Below are positions 8,131 through 15,737 of a DNA stretch of 64,000 nt, piece by piece; within the stretch, counting starts at the first letter, position 1; the number at the start of each line of letters is the position of its first letter. Under the pieces are notes generated by a model that made no database searches, was not told where the DNA came from, and saw only the letters and a program-made list of their open reading frames with translations. Both the position numbers and the translations under genes were made by a program. This stretch comes from Bacillus albus. Its GTDB lineage: Bacteria; Bacillota; Bacilli; Bacillales; Bacillaceae_G. The DNA lies in assembly GCF_001884185.1 (NCBI RefSeq), contig NZ_MAOE01000054.1, positions 62,001 through 126,000 of the forward strand, in the 5' to 3' direction.

Positions 8131-9180
8131 ATGAATAGAGAAGAATTATTTGATGTAACCGTGATAGGCGGGGGACCTGCAGGGCTTTATTCAGCTTTTT
8201 ATAGTGGACTCAGAGAAATGAAAACAAAAATAATAGAATTTCAACCACAGTTAGGTGGGAAAATACATGTTTATCCGGAGAAAATGATTTGGGATATTGG
8301 CGGATTATTACCGGTTACTGGCGAAAAGTTAATTGAGCAACTTGTACAACAAGGGTTAACATTTCAGCCGGAAGTTGTATTGAATACAAAAATAGAATCA
8401 ATTATTCGTAATAAAGATGGTATTTTTACGTTAAAAACAAGCACTGGAGAAGAACACTTTTCAAAAACAGTGATCGTTGCAACTGGAAGTGGTATATTGA
8501 ATCCACAAAAGTTATCAATTGAAGGTGCGGAGCGATTTGAAGTATCAAACTTAAATTATACAGTTAAATCGTTAAAACGTTTCAAAAATAAAACGGTCAT
8601 TATTTCAGGCGGAGGTAACTCTGCAATTGATTGGGCAAATGAGTTAGAACCAATTGCGAAAAAAGTCTATTTAACATATAGAAAAGAAGAATTATCTGGG
8701 CATGAGGCACAAGTAAAACAACTTATGAACAGTTCTGCAGAATGTTTCTTTAATACATCGATTACAACATTAATTGCTGGCGATAACCATGAAGCGATTG
8801 AATATGTAGAATTAACAAATCACGAAACGGGAGAGGTTTCTCAGTTAGCTATCGATGAAGTTATTATTAATCATGGATATGAACGTGACATTACATTATT
8901 AGAAAATAGTGAGTTAGATGTTGCAATTATAGATAACTATTATATTGCTGGGAATGCCAATAGTGAGTCTTCAGTAGATGGATTATATGCTGCGGGAGAT
9001 ATTTTAAAGCATGAAGGGAAATTACACTTAATTGCAGGAGCATTCCAAGATGCTGGAAATGCTGTAAATAAAGCGAAACAATTCATTCAACCAGATGCAA
9101 GTGAGTACGGAATGGTTTCTTCGCATAATGAAGTATTTAAGAAGAGAAATCGTGAATTGATCAAGCAGATGATGAAATAA
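8131..9180 (+). CDS. Ferredoxin/flavodoxin-NADP+ reductase, TrxR-like type (FNR1-like)
   Basis: FAD- and NADPH-binding reductase of the thioredoxin-reductase-like FNR family (349 residues) that passes electrons to ferredoxin or flavodoxin. The FAD-binding GGGPAG lies near residue 13 and the NADPH-binding GGGNSAIDWAN near residue 165; AAGDI near 289 closes the FAD site. There is no CxxC, so it is not a thioredoxin reductase. Residue 329 is Val, whereas related enzymes carry an aromatic or His stacked on the flavin. This agrees with what I recall of B. cereus FNR1. Two Fur-type boxes upstream suggest iron-starvation induction, fitting a role in reducing flavodoxin or releasing siderophore iron. 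GAGGAG gives a good start at 8131. Confidence 0.88.
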   Translation: MNREELFDVTVIGGGPAGLYSAFYSGLREMKTKIIEFQPQLGGKIHVYPEKMIWDIGGLLPVTGEKLIEQLVQQGLTFQPEVVLNTKIESIIRNKDGIFTLKTSTGEEHFSKTVIVATGSGILNPQKLSIEGAERFEVSNLNYTVKSLKRFKNKTVIISGGGNSAIDWANELEPIAKKVYLTYRKEELSGHEAQVKQLMNSSAECFFNTSITTLIAGDNHEAIEYVELTNHETGEVSQLAIDEVIINHGYERDITLLENSELDVAIIDNYYIAGNANSESSVDGLYAAGDILKHEGKLHLIAGAFQDAGNAVNKAKQFIQPDASEYGMVSSHNEVFKKRNRELIKQMMK

Positions 9181-9196
9181 TAAAAAAACAAGTATA

Positions 9197-9245
9197 CCCC
9201 CATTTACTTCTCTATTCGAATGACGAGAAAGGTAAATGGGGGTTT
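9197..9245. terminator. Terminator after the reductase gene
   Basis: CCCCCATTTAC (9197-9207) pairs with GTAAATGGGGG (9232-9242), and TTTTCC follows. The loop contains a smaller TTCTC/GAGAA stem. Confidence 0.8.
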
Positions 9246-9375
9246 TCCTGTTTACTATATTTTCAATCATTATAATGACACCGGTTTCATCAGTTCATGT
9301 AATATGAACATTTTATTTGTAAATTTGCCTAGAAAACAATGAGTCTATGTTTTGCTGACGCAGAACAGTATTACA

Positions 9376-9744
9376 TTATGCTGTCCCTTTAGCTCGTTCG
9401 TTAGGAAATGGCATATTTAATATAGAAGCAATGTACTGTTTTCCATGCATTCGAGCTAATGATTCTAATATTTGACGGACACGTTTTGTAAGATGTCCTT
9501 GTGCCTTTATAGCTTCACAATATGCGTCATAGAAAGCGTATTTAGCCCAAAGGAAATCATCTTGTTGGAATAAAAAATGATTTTTGTACCATTCCCCAAT
9601 TGTATGGTAACAATTGTTTTCGTGTATTGCTATGCTTTGAGAAAGAATGCGATCAGATAAAGATGTAGTTAAATGAGAAATTGTGTTTTCTGTTTCAATT
9701 TGTAATGTTTTTTCTAACATTGTAATGATGTGACGAGTAGCCAT
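9376..9744 (-). CDS. Uncharacterised helical protein
   Basis: I do not recognise this 122-residue protein. It is predicted to be soluble and largely alpha-helical, with a polar N-terminal half (residues 1-45), an aromatic-rich middle around WYKNHFLFQQDDFLWAKYAF, and a basic helix near HLTKRVRQILESLARMHGKQ. No signal peptide, membrane segment or metal-binding motif is visible. A well-placed GGAG precedes the ATG at 9744. It stands alone, divergent from the small HTH gene. Base composition is like its neighbours, which argues for a native rather than recently acquired gene. Confidence 0.7.
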   Translation of the reverse strand: MATRHIITMLEKTLQIETENTISHLTTSLSDRILSQSIAIHENNCYHTIGEWYKNHFLFQQDDFLWAKYAFYDAYCEAIKAQGHLTKRVRQILESLARMHGKQYIASILNMPFPNERAKGTA

Positions 9745-9932
9745 ATGTTAACTCTCCTTTGTGTAAATGGGTAATACCATTCTATATTTAAAAAATCCTT
9801 ACTATATTATTATACAATATATGGAATGCATCCACCTTCTTTTTAAATTGCATTTACAAAATCTTTTTTATTTGTTTACAAAAATAAAGTAAGATACAGT
9901 ATATATGAAAAAATAATAAAGGAATGAACGCG

Positions 9933-10163
9933 TTGTATATAACAATAGAAGAAGCTGCGGAGTATTTGAATTTACCAAAGTCGTATATTGAAGAGCTAAT
10001 TCAGCAAAAGAAAGTTCGTGCGCTATTTGATGGAGAACAATATTTATTAAATAAAGAACAATTCAATACACATTTAGAACAAATGGAGAAATATAAGCAA
10101 TTAGTGGAAGAAATATTAAACGAACCAATTCCAGAAGATATGGATGTTAAAGACGAAGATTAA
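9933..10163 (+). CDS. Excisionase/MerR-type helix-turn-helix protein
   Basis: Small DNA-binding-type protein of about 76 residues. YITIEEAAEYLNLPKSYIEELIQQKKVRAL is a typical excisionase-family winged HTH (shown here over residues 2-31); an acidic tail ends in DMDVKDED. There is no integrase or other phage gene nearby, so it is probably a stand-alone chromosomal regulator. An ATG at 9924 directly abuts AAAGGA (9918-9923), leaving no spacer. The in-frame TTG at 9933 has a 9-nt spacing and starts exactly at the conserved domain, so I prefer it. Confidence 0.75.
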   Translation: MYITIEEAAEYLNLPKSYIEELIQQKKVRALFDGEQYLLNKEQFNTHLEQMEKYKQLVEEILNEPIPEDMDVKDED

Positions 10164-10170
10164 ATGATGG

Positions 10171-10220
10171 AAAATCCCGTATGAAGATATGCAGAAATGT
10201 ATCTTCATACGGGATTTTTT
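10171..10220 (+). terminator. Terminator after the HTH gene
   Basis: A 19-bp stem, AAAATCCCGTATGAAGATA (10171-10189) with TATCTTCATACGGGATTTTT, closes a 10-12-nt loop and ends in a T-run. Confidence 0.9.
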
Positions 10221-10330
10221 TGTGCAAAGATGCCGAATTTAAAAGACCTTAAGTATTCTGTGGGATTTTGATAGGTAGTAGTCTACCATGTTAAAAGCAT
10301 ATTTTTTTCTAGCTAGGACAAACATAGAGA

Positions 10331-10357
10331 ACGTAACCTGTACAGATACATATACTA
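10331..10357 (+). promoter_or_regulatory. Sigma-K promoter of the cotB-like genes
   Basis: AC at 10331-10332, a 16-bp spacer and CATATACTA (10349-10357) match the late mother-cell sigma-K consensus AC-N16-17-CATANNNTA exactly. It predicts transcription late in sporulation, starting near 10365. Confidence 0.7.
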
Positions 10358-10397
10358 TCAGTGCAAAAGCTTATAAATTAATGGAAGGGGTTTTCTC

Positions 10398-10931
10398 GTG
10401 AGTTTATTTCATTGGGATTTTTTGAAAGACTTAATTGGATCTTTTGTGAGAGTAAACAGAGGTGGTCCAGAATCTCAAAAAGGAACAATAGTATCATTAG
10501 GTGTGGACTACTTCGGATTAGAGAATGAAAAAGGAGAGAGCCATTACTACCAGCTTCGCCATCTAAAAAGCATTACCCAAAACACGAAAGATGGTGGAGT
10601 AGGTGATTTAGAATGGGTGGCAGAAGACATTGCAGAAGACTTTGAAACGCTACTTCAAAGCTTCAAATACCGCTGGGTGAAAATTAACCGTGGTGGACCA
10701 GAGAAAATTGAAGGTATTTTACAAGATGTTTCTGGCGGTTATGTAACATTGATTATTAAAGAAGAAGTTGTATTAATCGCACTATCTCATATTAAGAGTG
10801 TTAATTATAATGCAACGGTAAGTGGAGAGGGTGATGAGAGTAGTGATGAGAGTAGCAATGAGAAAAGTAATGAAAATAGCAATAATTCAAATCGAGCTCG
10901 CGCACTAAGACAATCAAGTAGAGGAAGATAA
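10398..10931 (+). CDS. CotB-like spore coat protein (first copy)
   Basis: Spore coat protein of the CotB family, 177 residues. It has two copies of a roughly 50-residue beta-rich module: one opening with VRVNRGGPESQKG near residue 17 and one with VKINRGGPEKIEG near residue 93. Each module ends with a YYQLRHLKSI or LIALSHIKSV strand. The C-terminal 35 residues are Ser/Asn/Glu rich and end in Arg-rich sequence, a shorter version of the Ser/Lys/Arg tail of B. subtilis CotB. The start is GTG, 7 nt after GGAAGGGG. An exact sigma-K promoter upstream fits mother-cell expression. It is followed 15-21 nt later by a second copy. Confidence 0.85.
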   Translation: MSLFHWDFLKDLIGSFVRVNRGGPESQKGTIVSLGVDYFGLENEKGESHYYQLRHLKSITQNTKDGGVGDLEWVAEDIAEDFETLLQSFKYRWVKINRGGPEKIEGILQDVSGGYVTLIIKEEVVLIALSHIKSVNYNATVSGEGDESSDESSNEKSNENSNNSNRARALRQSSRGR

Positions 10932-10952
10932 AACAGAAAGGAGGGTATGAAT

Positions 10953-11396
10953 TTGAAGGATGTATTATGCTGTGATCAAATCAAAGGTTTAGTTGGTGAG
11001 AATGTAAAGGTAAATCTTCGTGGACCGGAAAGTCGAGTGGGTGTACTGTCATTGTTAGGAAAAGATTACCTTACACTACAATTACCTCATGGAGAATTAG
11101 TGTATTATCAGCTGAAACATGTGAAAAGTCTAGTCAGAAAAGTGAAAGAGGCGCAAGGAGAATATGGTTCATGTTTTTATGCGGAAGAAGATACTTTTTT
11201 AGATGTATTAAATGACTTGAAGTATAAATGGATAAAGATTAATCGTGGTGGACCAGAGTGTGTGGAAGGTTTATTAAGTGATATACATGATGGAAATATT
11301 ACACTAGTTAACGGTGATGAGGTCATTTATGTGATTAATTCCCATATTAAGAGTGTGAGTCAAATAGTTAAAAACAAAAAGAATGAAGAAGAATAA
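10953..11396 (+). CDS. CotB-like spore coat protein (second copy)
   Basis: Paralogue of the preceding gene with the same two-module layout: VKVNLRGPESRVG near residue 18 and IKINRGGPECVEG near residue 93. It lacks the long Ser/Asn tail and ends in a short basic-acidic stretch. At about 147 residues it is little more than the two modules. An ATG at 10947 is only 2 nt from AAAGGAGG, whereas the TTG at 10953 is 8 nt away and is the likelier start. It probably shares the sigma-K transcript of the first copy. Confidence 0.82.
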   Translation: MKDVLCCDQIKGLVGENVKVNLRGPESRVGVLSLLGKDYLTLQLPHGELVYYQLKHVKSLVRKVKEAQGEYGSCFYAEEDTFLDVLNDLKYKWIKINRGGPECVEGLLSDIHDGNITLVNGDEVIYVINSHIKSVSQIVKNKKNEEE

Positions 11397-11574
11397 TGTT
11401 TAATAAATAAAAGGGGCATTATGATTGAAAGTGAAGAATAATTTCATATTTCTCTGTAATTATTTTTAGATATATGAAAAAGGATTTCTTACTATTAGAA
11501 AACAGAACATTGCCCCTGATTATTTTTAGAATAAAAGAAAGGGAAATTGTAATTTCATAGGAAGGAGGATATAG
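11397..11574. other. Intergenic segment with a diverged hairpin repeat
   Basis: The segment has no gene. AGGGGCA near 11412 and TGCCCCT near 11512 are inverted copies about 95 nt apart. The right arm continues GATTATTTTTAG, resembling the CACTGATTATTAG seen at the bcr-like repeats near 22820 and 57840. It may be a decayed relative. No sigma-K promoter was found for the next gene. Confidence 0.3.
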
Positions 11575-12243
11575 ATGAATGAGTTAAACAAAAGTATTGG
11601 AGAAAATATATATGTTAAATTAATCGGTGAAAAAAGATTTAAAGGTGTATTAATAGACGTAGGAAATGATATTGTTGTTATTTACAATGGACAAGACTAC
11701 GTATATATATCTTTATACCATGTACAATATTATAAATTTTTACGGCCATATGATGAAGAAATCTCAAAACCAGATGTAGATTCTGTAATTAAAAGAGAAT
11801 CCCCTTCCATTTCTTTGAGGAAAGTATTAAGTACTTCTAAAGGAATCTTTACAGAAATTTATGTAGCTGGAAATGCTCCAATACATGGATATGTTACAAG
11901 TATAATGAACGATTATATCGTTTTTTATAGCCCAGTTTATAAAACAGTATATATATCTTTAAAGCATTTGAAATGGTTAATTCCATATAAAGAAAATCAA
12001 GTGCCTTATGCCCTCAATAAAAACGAACTCCCTGTAAATCCATTAAATATTACGTTAGCTCGAACGTTTGAAGAACAACTTATTAAAATGTCTGGCAAAA
12101 TCATGGTGTTCGATTTAGGTGAGGAATCTAATAAAATCGGAAAGATGGCGAAGATTGATGAAGGACATATTGAAATATTAAAAGCACGTGATGCGAAAAT
12201 GTATGTAAATATTCAACATGTAAAATCTGTCCATTGTCCGTAA
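11575..12243 (+). CDS. Three-module relative of the CotB-like coat proteins
   Basis: A 222-residue protein that I would not name from homology alone. It contains three copies of the same strand pattern seen in the neighbouring CotB-like proteins: residues about 7-50 (GENIYVKLIG to VYISLYHVQYYK), 90-138 (GIFTEIYVAG to VYISLKHLKWL) and 172-220 (SGKIMVFDLG to MYVNIQHVKSV). The RGGPE signature is missing from all three. The repeat of a YISLxHxK strand at each module end is the best evidence for common origin. It probably serves in the spore coat as well. A strong GGAGG precedes the ATG at 11575. Confidence 0.7.
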   Translation: MNELNKSIGENIYVKLIGEKRFKGVLIDVGNDIVVIYNGQDYVYISLYHVQYYKFLRPYDEEISKPDVDSVIKRESPSISLRKVLSTSKGIFTEIYVAGNAPIHGYVTSIMNDYIVFYSPVYKTVYISLKHLKWLIPYKENQVPYALNKNELPVNPLNITLARTFEEQLIKMSGKIMVFDLGEESNKIGKMAKIDEGHIEILKARDAKMYVNIQHVKSVHCP

Positions 12244-12272
12244 GCTAGTTGAAAGGGCTGGCTTTTTCTTTT
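12243..12272 (+). terminator. Weak terminator after the coat gene cluster
   Basis: AGCTAG pairs with CTGGCT (one G-U) around a 9-nt loop, followed by TTTTCTTTT. It overlaps the stop codon region. Confidence 0.5.
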
Positions 12273-12479
12273 ATATGCAGAAGAAAAGGTCGAGCCTATT
12301 TGTTTAGCACGATTTGAATATGAGGGGAAAATGAATTGAATATAAATATGTTAGCTTTATGTAGGGGGTACTAATCTTGTGCGAAATTATAAAAAATATG
12401 TACGAGCCATCTTTTCATATATTCAATTTATTTTTTTGAGGGAGAACTGCTTAACTAATCTATTAAAGGGGTTTTGTTG

Positions 12480-13745
12480 GTGGAGCAGTTTCCGAATTCG
12501 TTATCGATTACATTACTTGGTAGTGCTGGTGGGGCAGCAAAAGCAGTTTTAGCAATTTTAAATCAGGCGATAGTAAATGAAAAAGACCCGATTTATGAAG
12601 CGATAAAGAACGTTACATTTCATTTGGTTGATATAAAACAAAAAGATAGGGCTTATTATGATGAGTTGTTTCCAAATTTGAAAGAGCAATTGTTTTTATT
12701 CGAAATAGACCTCCAAGATGTAGTAACATTTAAAGAGCATTTAAAAGAAAGTGGTACGAGCGTCGTTATTGATGTTTCAGGAGCAGATACGATTAGAGTA
12801 TTAAGCTGTTGTAATGAACTTGGGATTTGTTATATTAATTCAGCCTTGGAAAATGAGGCAGTAGATCAGGACGATAGCTTAATCGGTTTCCAGCTTACTG
12901 AAAGGTATACGAGGTTTGAGAAGGAGAAAGAGAAATTTACAAATACAAAAGCAATTATAGGTTCAGGTATGAATCCAGGTGTTGTTCAATGGATGGTTGT
13001 CGAACTTATGAAGGAACGTCCAAATGAAAAGCCAAAAGCATGCTATATAGTAGAACATGACACGTCATTTTTACATGATGCATCACTTATAAAACCTCAT
13101 ACACTGTATGCTTCATGGGCAGTAGAACGATTTCTAGATGAAGCGATATGGAGTTATCCGATGTATATGAGTCATCATCGTCCTCTTTACTTTTATGAAG
13201 ATGTATATGCTTCAGAGTATAAAGTGAAGTTAGGGGAGAAAGAGTTCTATGGTTGTTTAATGCCACATGAGGAAGTTTTAATTTTAGGGAAAAACTTTAA
13301 CATGGAAGTTGGGTTTCTTTACCGAATTAACGAGTATACAACAAATATAATTAGGCAAAATTTAGATAAGGTAGAAGATTTATGGAACTGGAATCGTAAA
13401 GTATTTAATCCAGCTGAAGAAGAGATTGCGGGCGAGGATCTAGTCGGTGTATTACTCGTTTATGAAAATAGCGAGACATATATGTATAACGTGATGAATA
13501 GTAGTCAAGTTTTTCATAAATATAAAACAAATGCGACTTACTTCCAAGTAGGATGCGGAATTTATGCTGGCTTGTGTAGTTTACTGTTCGATGACTTTAA
13601 ACAAGGTGCTTATTATGTAGAGGAATTATTATTAAATACAGAAAGTAAGTATGGTGAATATTTAAATTTATATATGAAGGATTTTGTAGTGGGCGAAAAT
13701 GACTTTTCGGATGGATTGCTGCATGACCGGGTAAGATGGATATAA
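12480..13745 (+). CDS. Saccharopine-dehydrogenase-like NAD(P)-binding protein
   Basis: About 421 residues. The N-terminal LLGSAGGAAKAVLAIL is a Rossmann glycine-rich loop of the saccharopine-dehydrogenase/homospermidine-synthase superfamily. Further on, SVVIDVSGADT and GICYINSALEN keep the pattern of that first domain, and IIGSGMNPGVVQW marks the start of the catalytic domain. The substrate is unknown. Homospermidine synthase-like chemistry is possible but cannot be shown. Start choice: TTG 12474, TTG 12477 and GTG 12480 all follow AAAGGGG; GTG 12480 has the best spacing of 8 nt. It stands as a single gene after the coat cluster. Confidence 0.72.
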   Translation: MEQFPNSLSITLLGSAGGAAKAVLAILNQAIVNEKDPIYEAIKNVTFHLVDIKQKDRAYYDELFPNLKEQLFLFEIDLQDVVTFKEHLKESGTSVVIDVSGADTIRVLSCCNELGICYINSALENEAVDQDDSLIGFQLTERYTRFEKEKEKFTNTKAIIGSGMNPGVVQWMVVELMKERPNEKPKACYIVEHDTSFLHDASLIKPHTLYASWAVERFLDEAIWSYPMYMSHHRPLYFYEDVYASEYKVKLGEKEFYGCLMPHEEVLILGKNFNMEVGFLYRINEYTTNIIRQNLDKVEDLWNWNRKVFNPAEEEIAGEDLVGVLLVYENSETYMYNVMNSSQVFHKYKTNATYFQVGCGIYAGLCSLLFDDFKQGAYYVEELLLNTESKYGEYLNLYMKDFVVGENDFSDGLLHDRVRWI

Positions 13746-13753
13746 GTTGTGAT

Positions 13754-13783
13754 GAAAAGGAAGGGGAGATCTCCTTCCTTTTC
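13754..13783. terminator. Palindromic hairpin after the saccharopine-dehydrogenase-like gene
   Basis: GAAAAGGAAGG and CCTTCCTTTTC form an 11-bp stem with an 8-nt loop. There is no T-run after it on the plus strand, so it may be an inefficient or processed terminator. Confidence 0.6.
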
Positions 13784-13880
13784 GTATGATAGGGTTACAT
13801 ATTGCCCTGAAAGCAATTTCATACTTATAATTTAATGAGATAATATGTAGAGGTTTTGTATTGATCATGAGGAGATTTAT

Positions 13881-13967
13881 ATGAACAAATTTAAAAGCTT
13901 GATTTATGAGGAAAGAGAAGCTTTAAAGGTATTTGTATTATTATTCTATATTATTTTTTTTATATGA
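13881..13967 (+). pseudogene. Out-of-frame N-terminal start of the sensor kinase
   Basis: An ATG at 13881, 6 nt after GAGGAG-type sequence, opens a reading frame of 28 residues that stops at TGA 13965. Its last residues run into an 8-T tract (13954-13961). One extra T would join this start to the kinase frame as FYIIFFLYDVIHHF and give a 408-residue protein. I therefore read it as the true N-terminus of the next gene, separated by a one-base contraction or a sequencing error. Confidence 0.7.
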
Positions 13968-15105
13968 CGTTATTCATCATTTTGTGTATCCTGCTATGAA
14001 TATTAATGAGGCAAGGATAGGATGGCCTGAAGGTGGAATGGGGATATACGTGTATATATTAGTAATAGTTTTATTTCCTATCTCGATATACTTTCAAAAA
14101 CAAGGTTATGTATATTTCGTGAAATATTTGTTTTTAATTGGGTATATGCTTATTGATCTTATTAATAACTTAATGATTTATTTAAATAGTGATCGTGTTT
14201 TTGAAAGTGGGAATATGGTTGAAATATTATTAATTTTATTTGCACCGATATTTGTGAATAGAAAATATTTTTATTTAGTTTCTTTTAGCGTAATTGGAAA
14301 GTATGTATTTTTCTCGTTACTATTACAAGATATAAAAGTTGTAATCCCGCTTGTTTTATGTGTATTCTTTTTTATTATTTCACATTCTTTATTAAAACGA
14401 TTTCAGTCGTATGTAAGAACAGTAGTTGAGATGATGAATAATATGAAGGGGACAGAAAATCTTGCTGTAATTGGGACTATGTCTACAACAATCGCACATG
14501 AAATTCGGAATCCATTAACAGCTTTAAAAGGATTTACGCAAATGCAAAAAGAAAGAAATCCTGCAAATACGATGAGCTATGATATTATGTTACAAGAAAT
14601 TGAAAGAATTAATGGGTTTGTTAGTGAATTGATGTTATTAGGAAAACCGAAATCAACGAATTATGAACGGTGTAATATACAAGGAATCCTTTTATATGTT
14701 ATACAGCTAATGGAAAGTTATGCAGCGCAATATAGAGTGAGATTTCATTTGCAAGTAGATGGGAATCTACCTGTTATAAATGGCGATGATAAACAATTAA
14801 AACAAGTGTTATTAAATATTATTAAAAACGGAGTAGAATCAATGCCAGAAGGTGGAGATATTCATATCCGTGCATATGAAAAAACTGAAGGGCATTTATG
14901 TATTTCTGTTAAAGATCAAGGCTTTGGTATAGAGAAGGAGCAGTTAGAGAAGGTTGGAAAGGCTTTTTACACAACAAAGGAGAATGGTACGGGACTGGGA
15001 TTAATGATTACATATAAAATCATTGAGGAACATCAAGGAAGTATCATGATTCAAAGTAGCATGGGAATAGGAACGAAGGTGGAGATTTTTTTACCGACAG
15101 TATGA
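13933..15105 (+). CDS. Sensor histidine kinase (sporulation-kinase type), N-terminus frameshifted
   Basis: Membrane sensor kinase. About four or five hydrophobic segments lie in the first 170 residues, followed by a HisKA domain with the phospho-acceptor motif TIAHEIRNPLTALKGF and an HATPase domain with N-box LLNIIKNGVESM, G1 DQGFGI and G2 GTGLGL. No response-regulator gene is adjacent, as is usual for orphan KinB/KinC-like kinases that feed the Spo0 phosphorelay. The open frame has only a TTG at 13933 with poor ribosome-binding sequence. The natural start is probably ATG 13881, in another frame across the 8-T tract. If the frameshift is real, the first membrane helix and translation start are lost. 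Confidence 0.85.
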   Translation: MYYYSILFFLYDVIHHFVYPAMNINEARIGWPEGGMGIYVYILVIVLFPISIYFQKQGYVYFVKYLFLIGYMLIDLINNLMIYLNSDRVFESGNMVEILLILFAPIFVNRKYFYLVSFSVIGKYVFFSLLLQDIKVVIPLVLCVFFFIISHSLLKRFQSYVRTVVEMMNNMKGTENLAVIGTMSTTIAHEIRNPLTALKGFTQMQKERNPANTMSYDIMLQEIERINGFVSELMLLGKPKSTNYERCNIQGILLYVIQLMESYAAQYRVRFHLQVDGNLPVINGDDKQLKQVLLNIIKNGVESMPEGGDIHIRAYEKTEGHLCISVKDQGFGIEKEQLEKVGKAFYTTKENGTGLGLMITYKIIEEHQGSIMIQSSMGIGTKVEIFLPTV

Positions 15106-15271
15106 TGTGCTAGAAGAAAATATTTTTCAGAAAAGTGTTCTTGTTGTGTAAATATAAACATTTTATAAAATGTTTCAAGAAGGGTTTTTTTTATAAAATA
15201 CTTCGTTTATAATGGAGGAAAATATCGACATGAGATTTGTTATTCATGTAACGGTTCGGTAGTGTTAGAAA

Positions 15272-15299
15272 AAGAAGGGGTGCACGCGCATCCTTTTTT
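15272..15299 (+). terminator. Leader hairpin with T-run before the PqqD-like gene
   Basis: AAGGGGTGC and GCATCCTTTTTT pair with one G-U around a 4-nt loop. The T-run makes this look like an intrinsic terminator within the leader. A TATAAT at 15208-15213 lies upstream. Confidence 0.5.
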
Positions 15300-15329
15300 C
15301 TATGCAGATATTATGAAAGAGGTGGTATG

Positions 15330-15710
15330 ATGGAATTAACATTAAATTCGACTGTATGCTTACACACGATTCAATTTCGAAAAGAGCAAAAGAATTATAT
15401 TGTAAAAGATACAATTACAGGAGAAAAATATGAAATGCCGCCACTTTGGATTGATGCATTGGCAATGATGCGTGACGGTTTTTTATTGGGGGAAATTGAG
15501 GAGAAATTAAAAGAAGAGTATCCAGACGAAGAAATAAATATGTTAGCCTTTACGAGGCAACTGTTAGAGCTAGAGCTTGTCGGAATGGTAGATGGGGAAG
15601 AAATAGCTTGTACAAAGAAGAAAGAGAAAGATTATTTAGCTTGGTTACGTCCTCGTGTTGAACAATTCTTTCTTAATTTAAATAAAAAAAATAGAAGCAA
15701 AGGTCAATGA
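15330..15710 (+). CDS. PqqD-like small winged-helix protein
   Basis: A 126-residue protein of unknown role. Residues about 25-90 follow the PqqD/RiPP-recognition-element pattern: a short beta-hairpin (NYIVKDTITGEKYEMPP), then LWIDALAMMRDGFLLGEIEEKL, a DEEINMLAFTRQLLELELV helix and a GMVDG turn. The C-terminal 35 residues are basic and helical. No radical-SAM enzyme, precursor peptide or protease is next to it, so a function in peptide modification is only a fold-level guess. Tandem ATGs at 15327 and 15330 follow AAAGAGG; the second has better spacing (7 nt). Confidence 0.65.
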   Translation: MELTLNSTVCLHTIQFRKEQKNYIVKDTITGEKYEMPPLWIDALAMMRDGFLLGEIEEKLKEEYPDEEINMLAFTRQLLELELVGMVDGEEIACTKKKEKDYLAWLRPRVEQFFLNLNKKNRSKGQ

Positions 15711-15726
15711 TGATCTTTGCTTTTTT
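15695..15726. terminator. Bidirectional terminator
   Basis: AAGCAAAG and CTTTGCTT pair around a 12-nt loop and are followed by TTTT. It overlaps the end of the PqqD-like gene and lies just before the converging cyclase gene stop. Confidence 0.75.
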
Positions 15727-15737
15727 GTATAGTTTAT

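Noticed and set aside
15230-15262. 10-codon leader peptide (ATG AGA TTT ...) before the PqqD-like gene
   Set aside because: Its GGAGG lies between the -10 element (15208-15213) and the predicted start site, so it would not be in the transcript.
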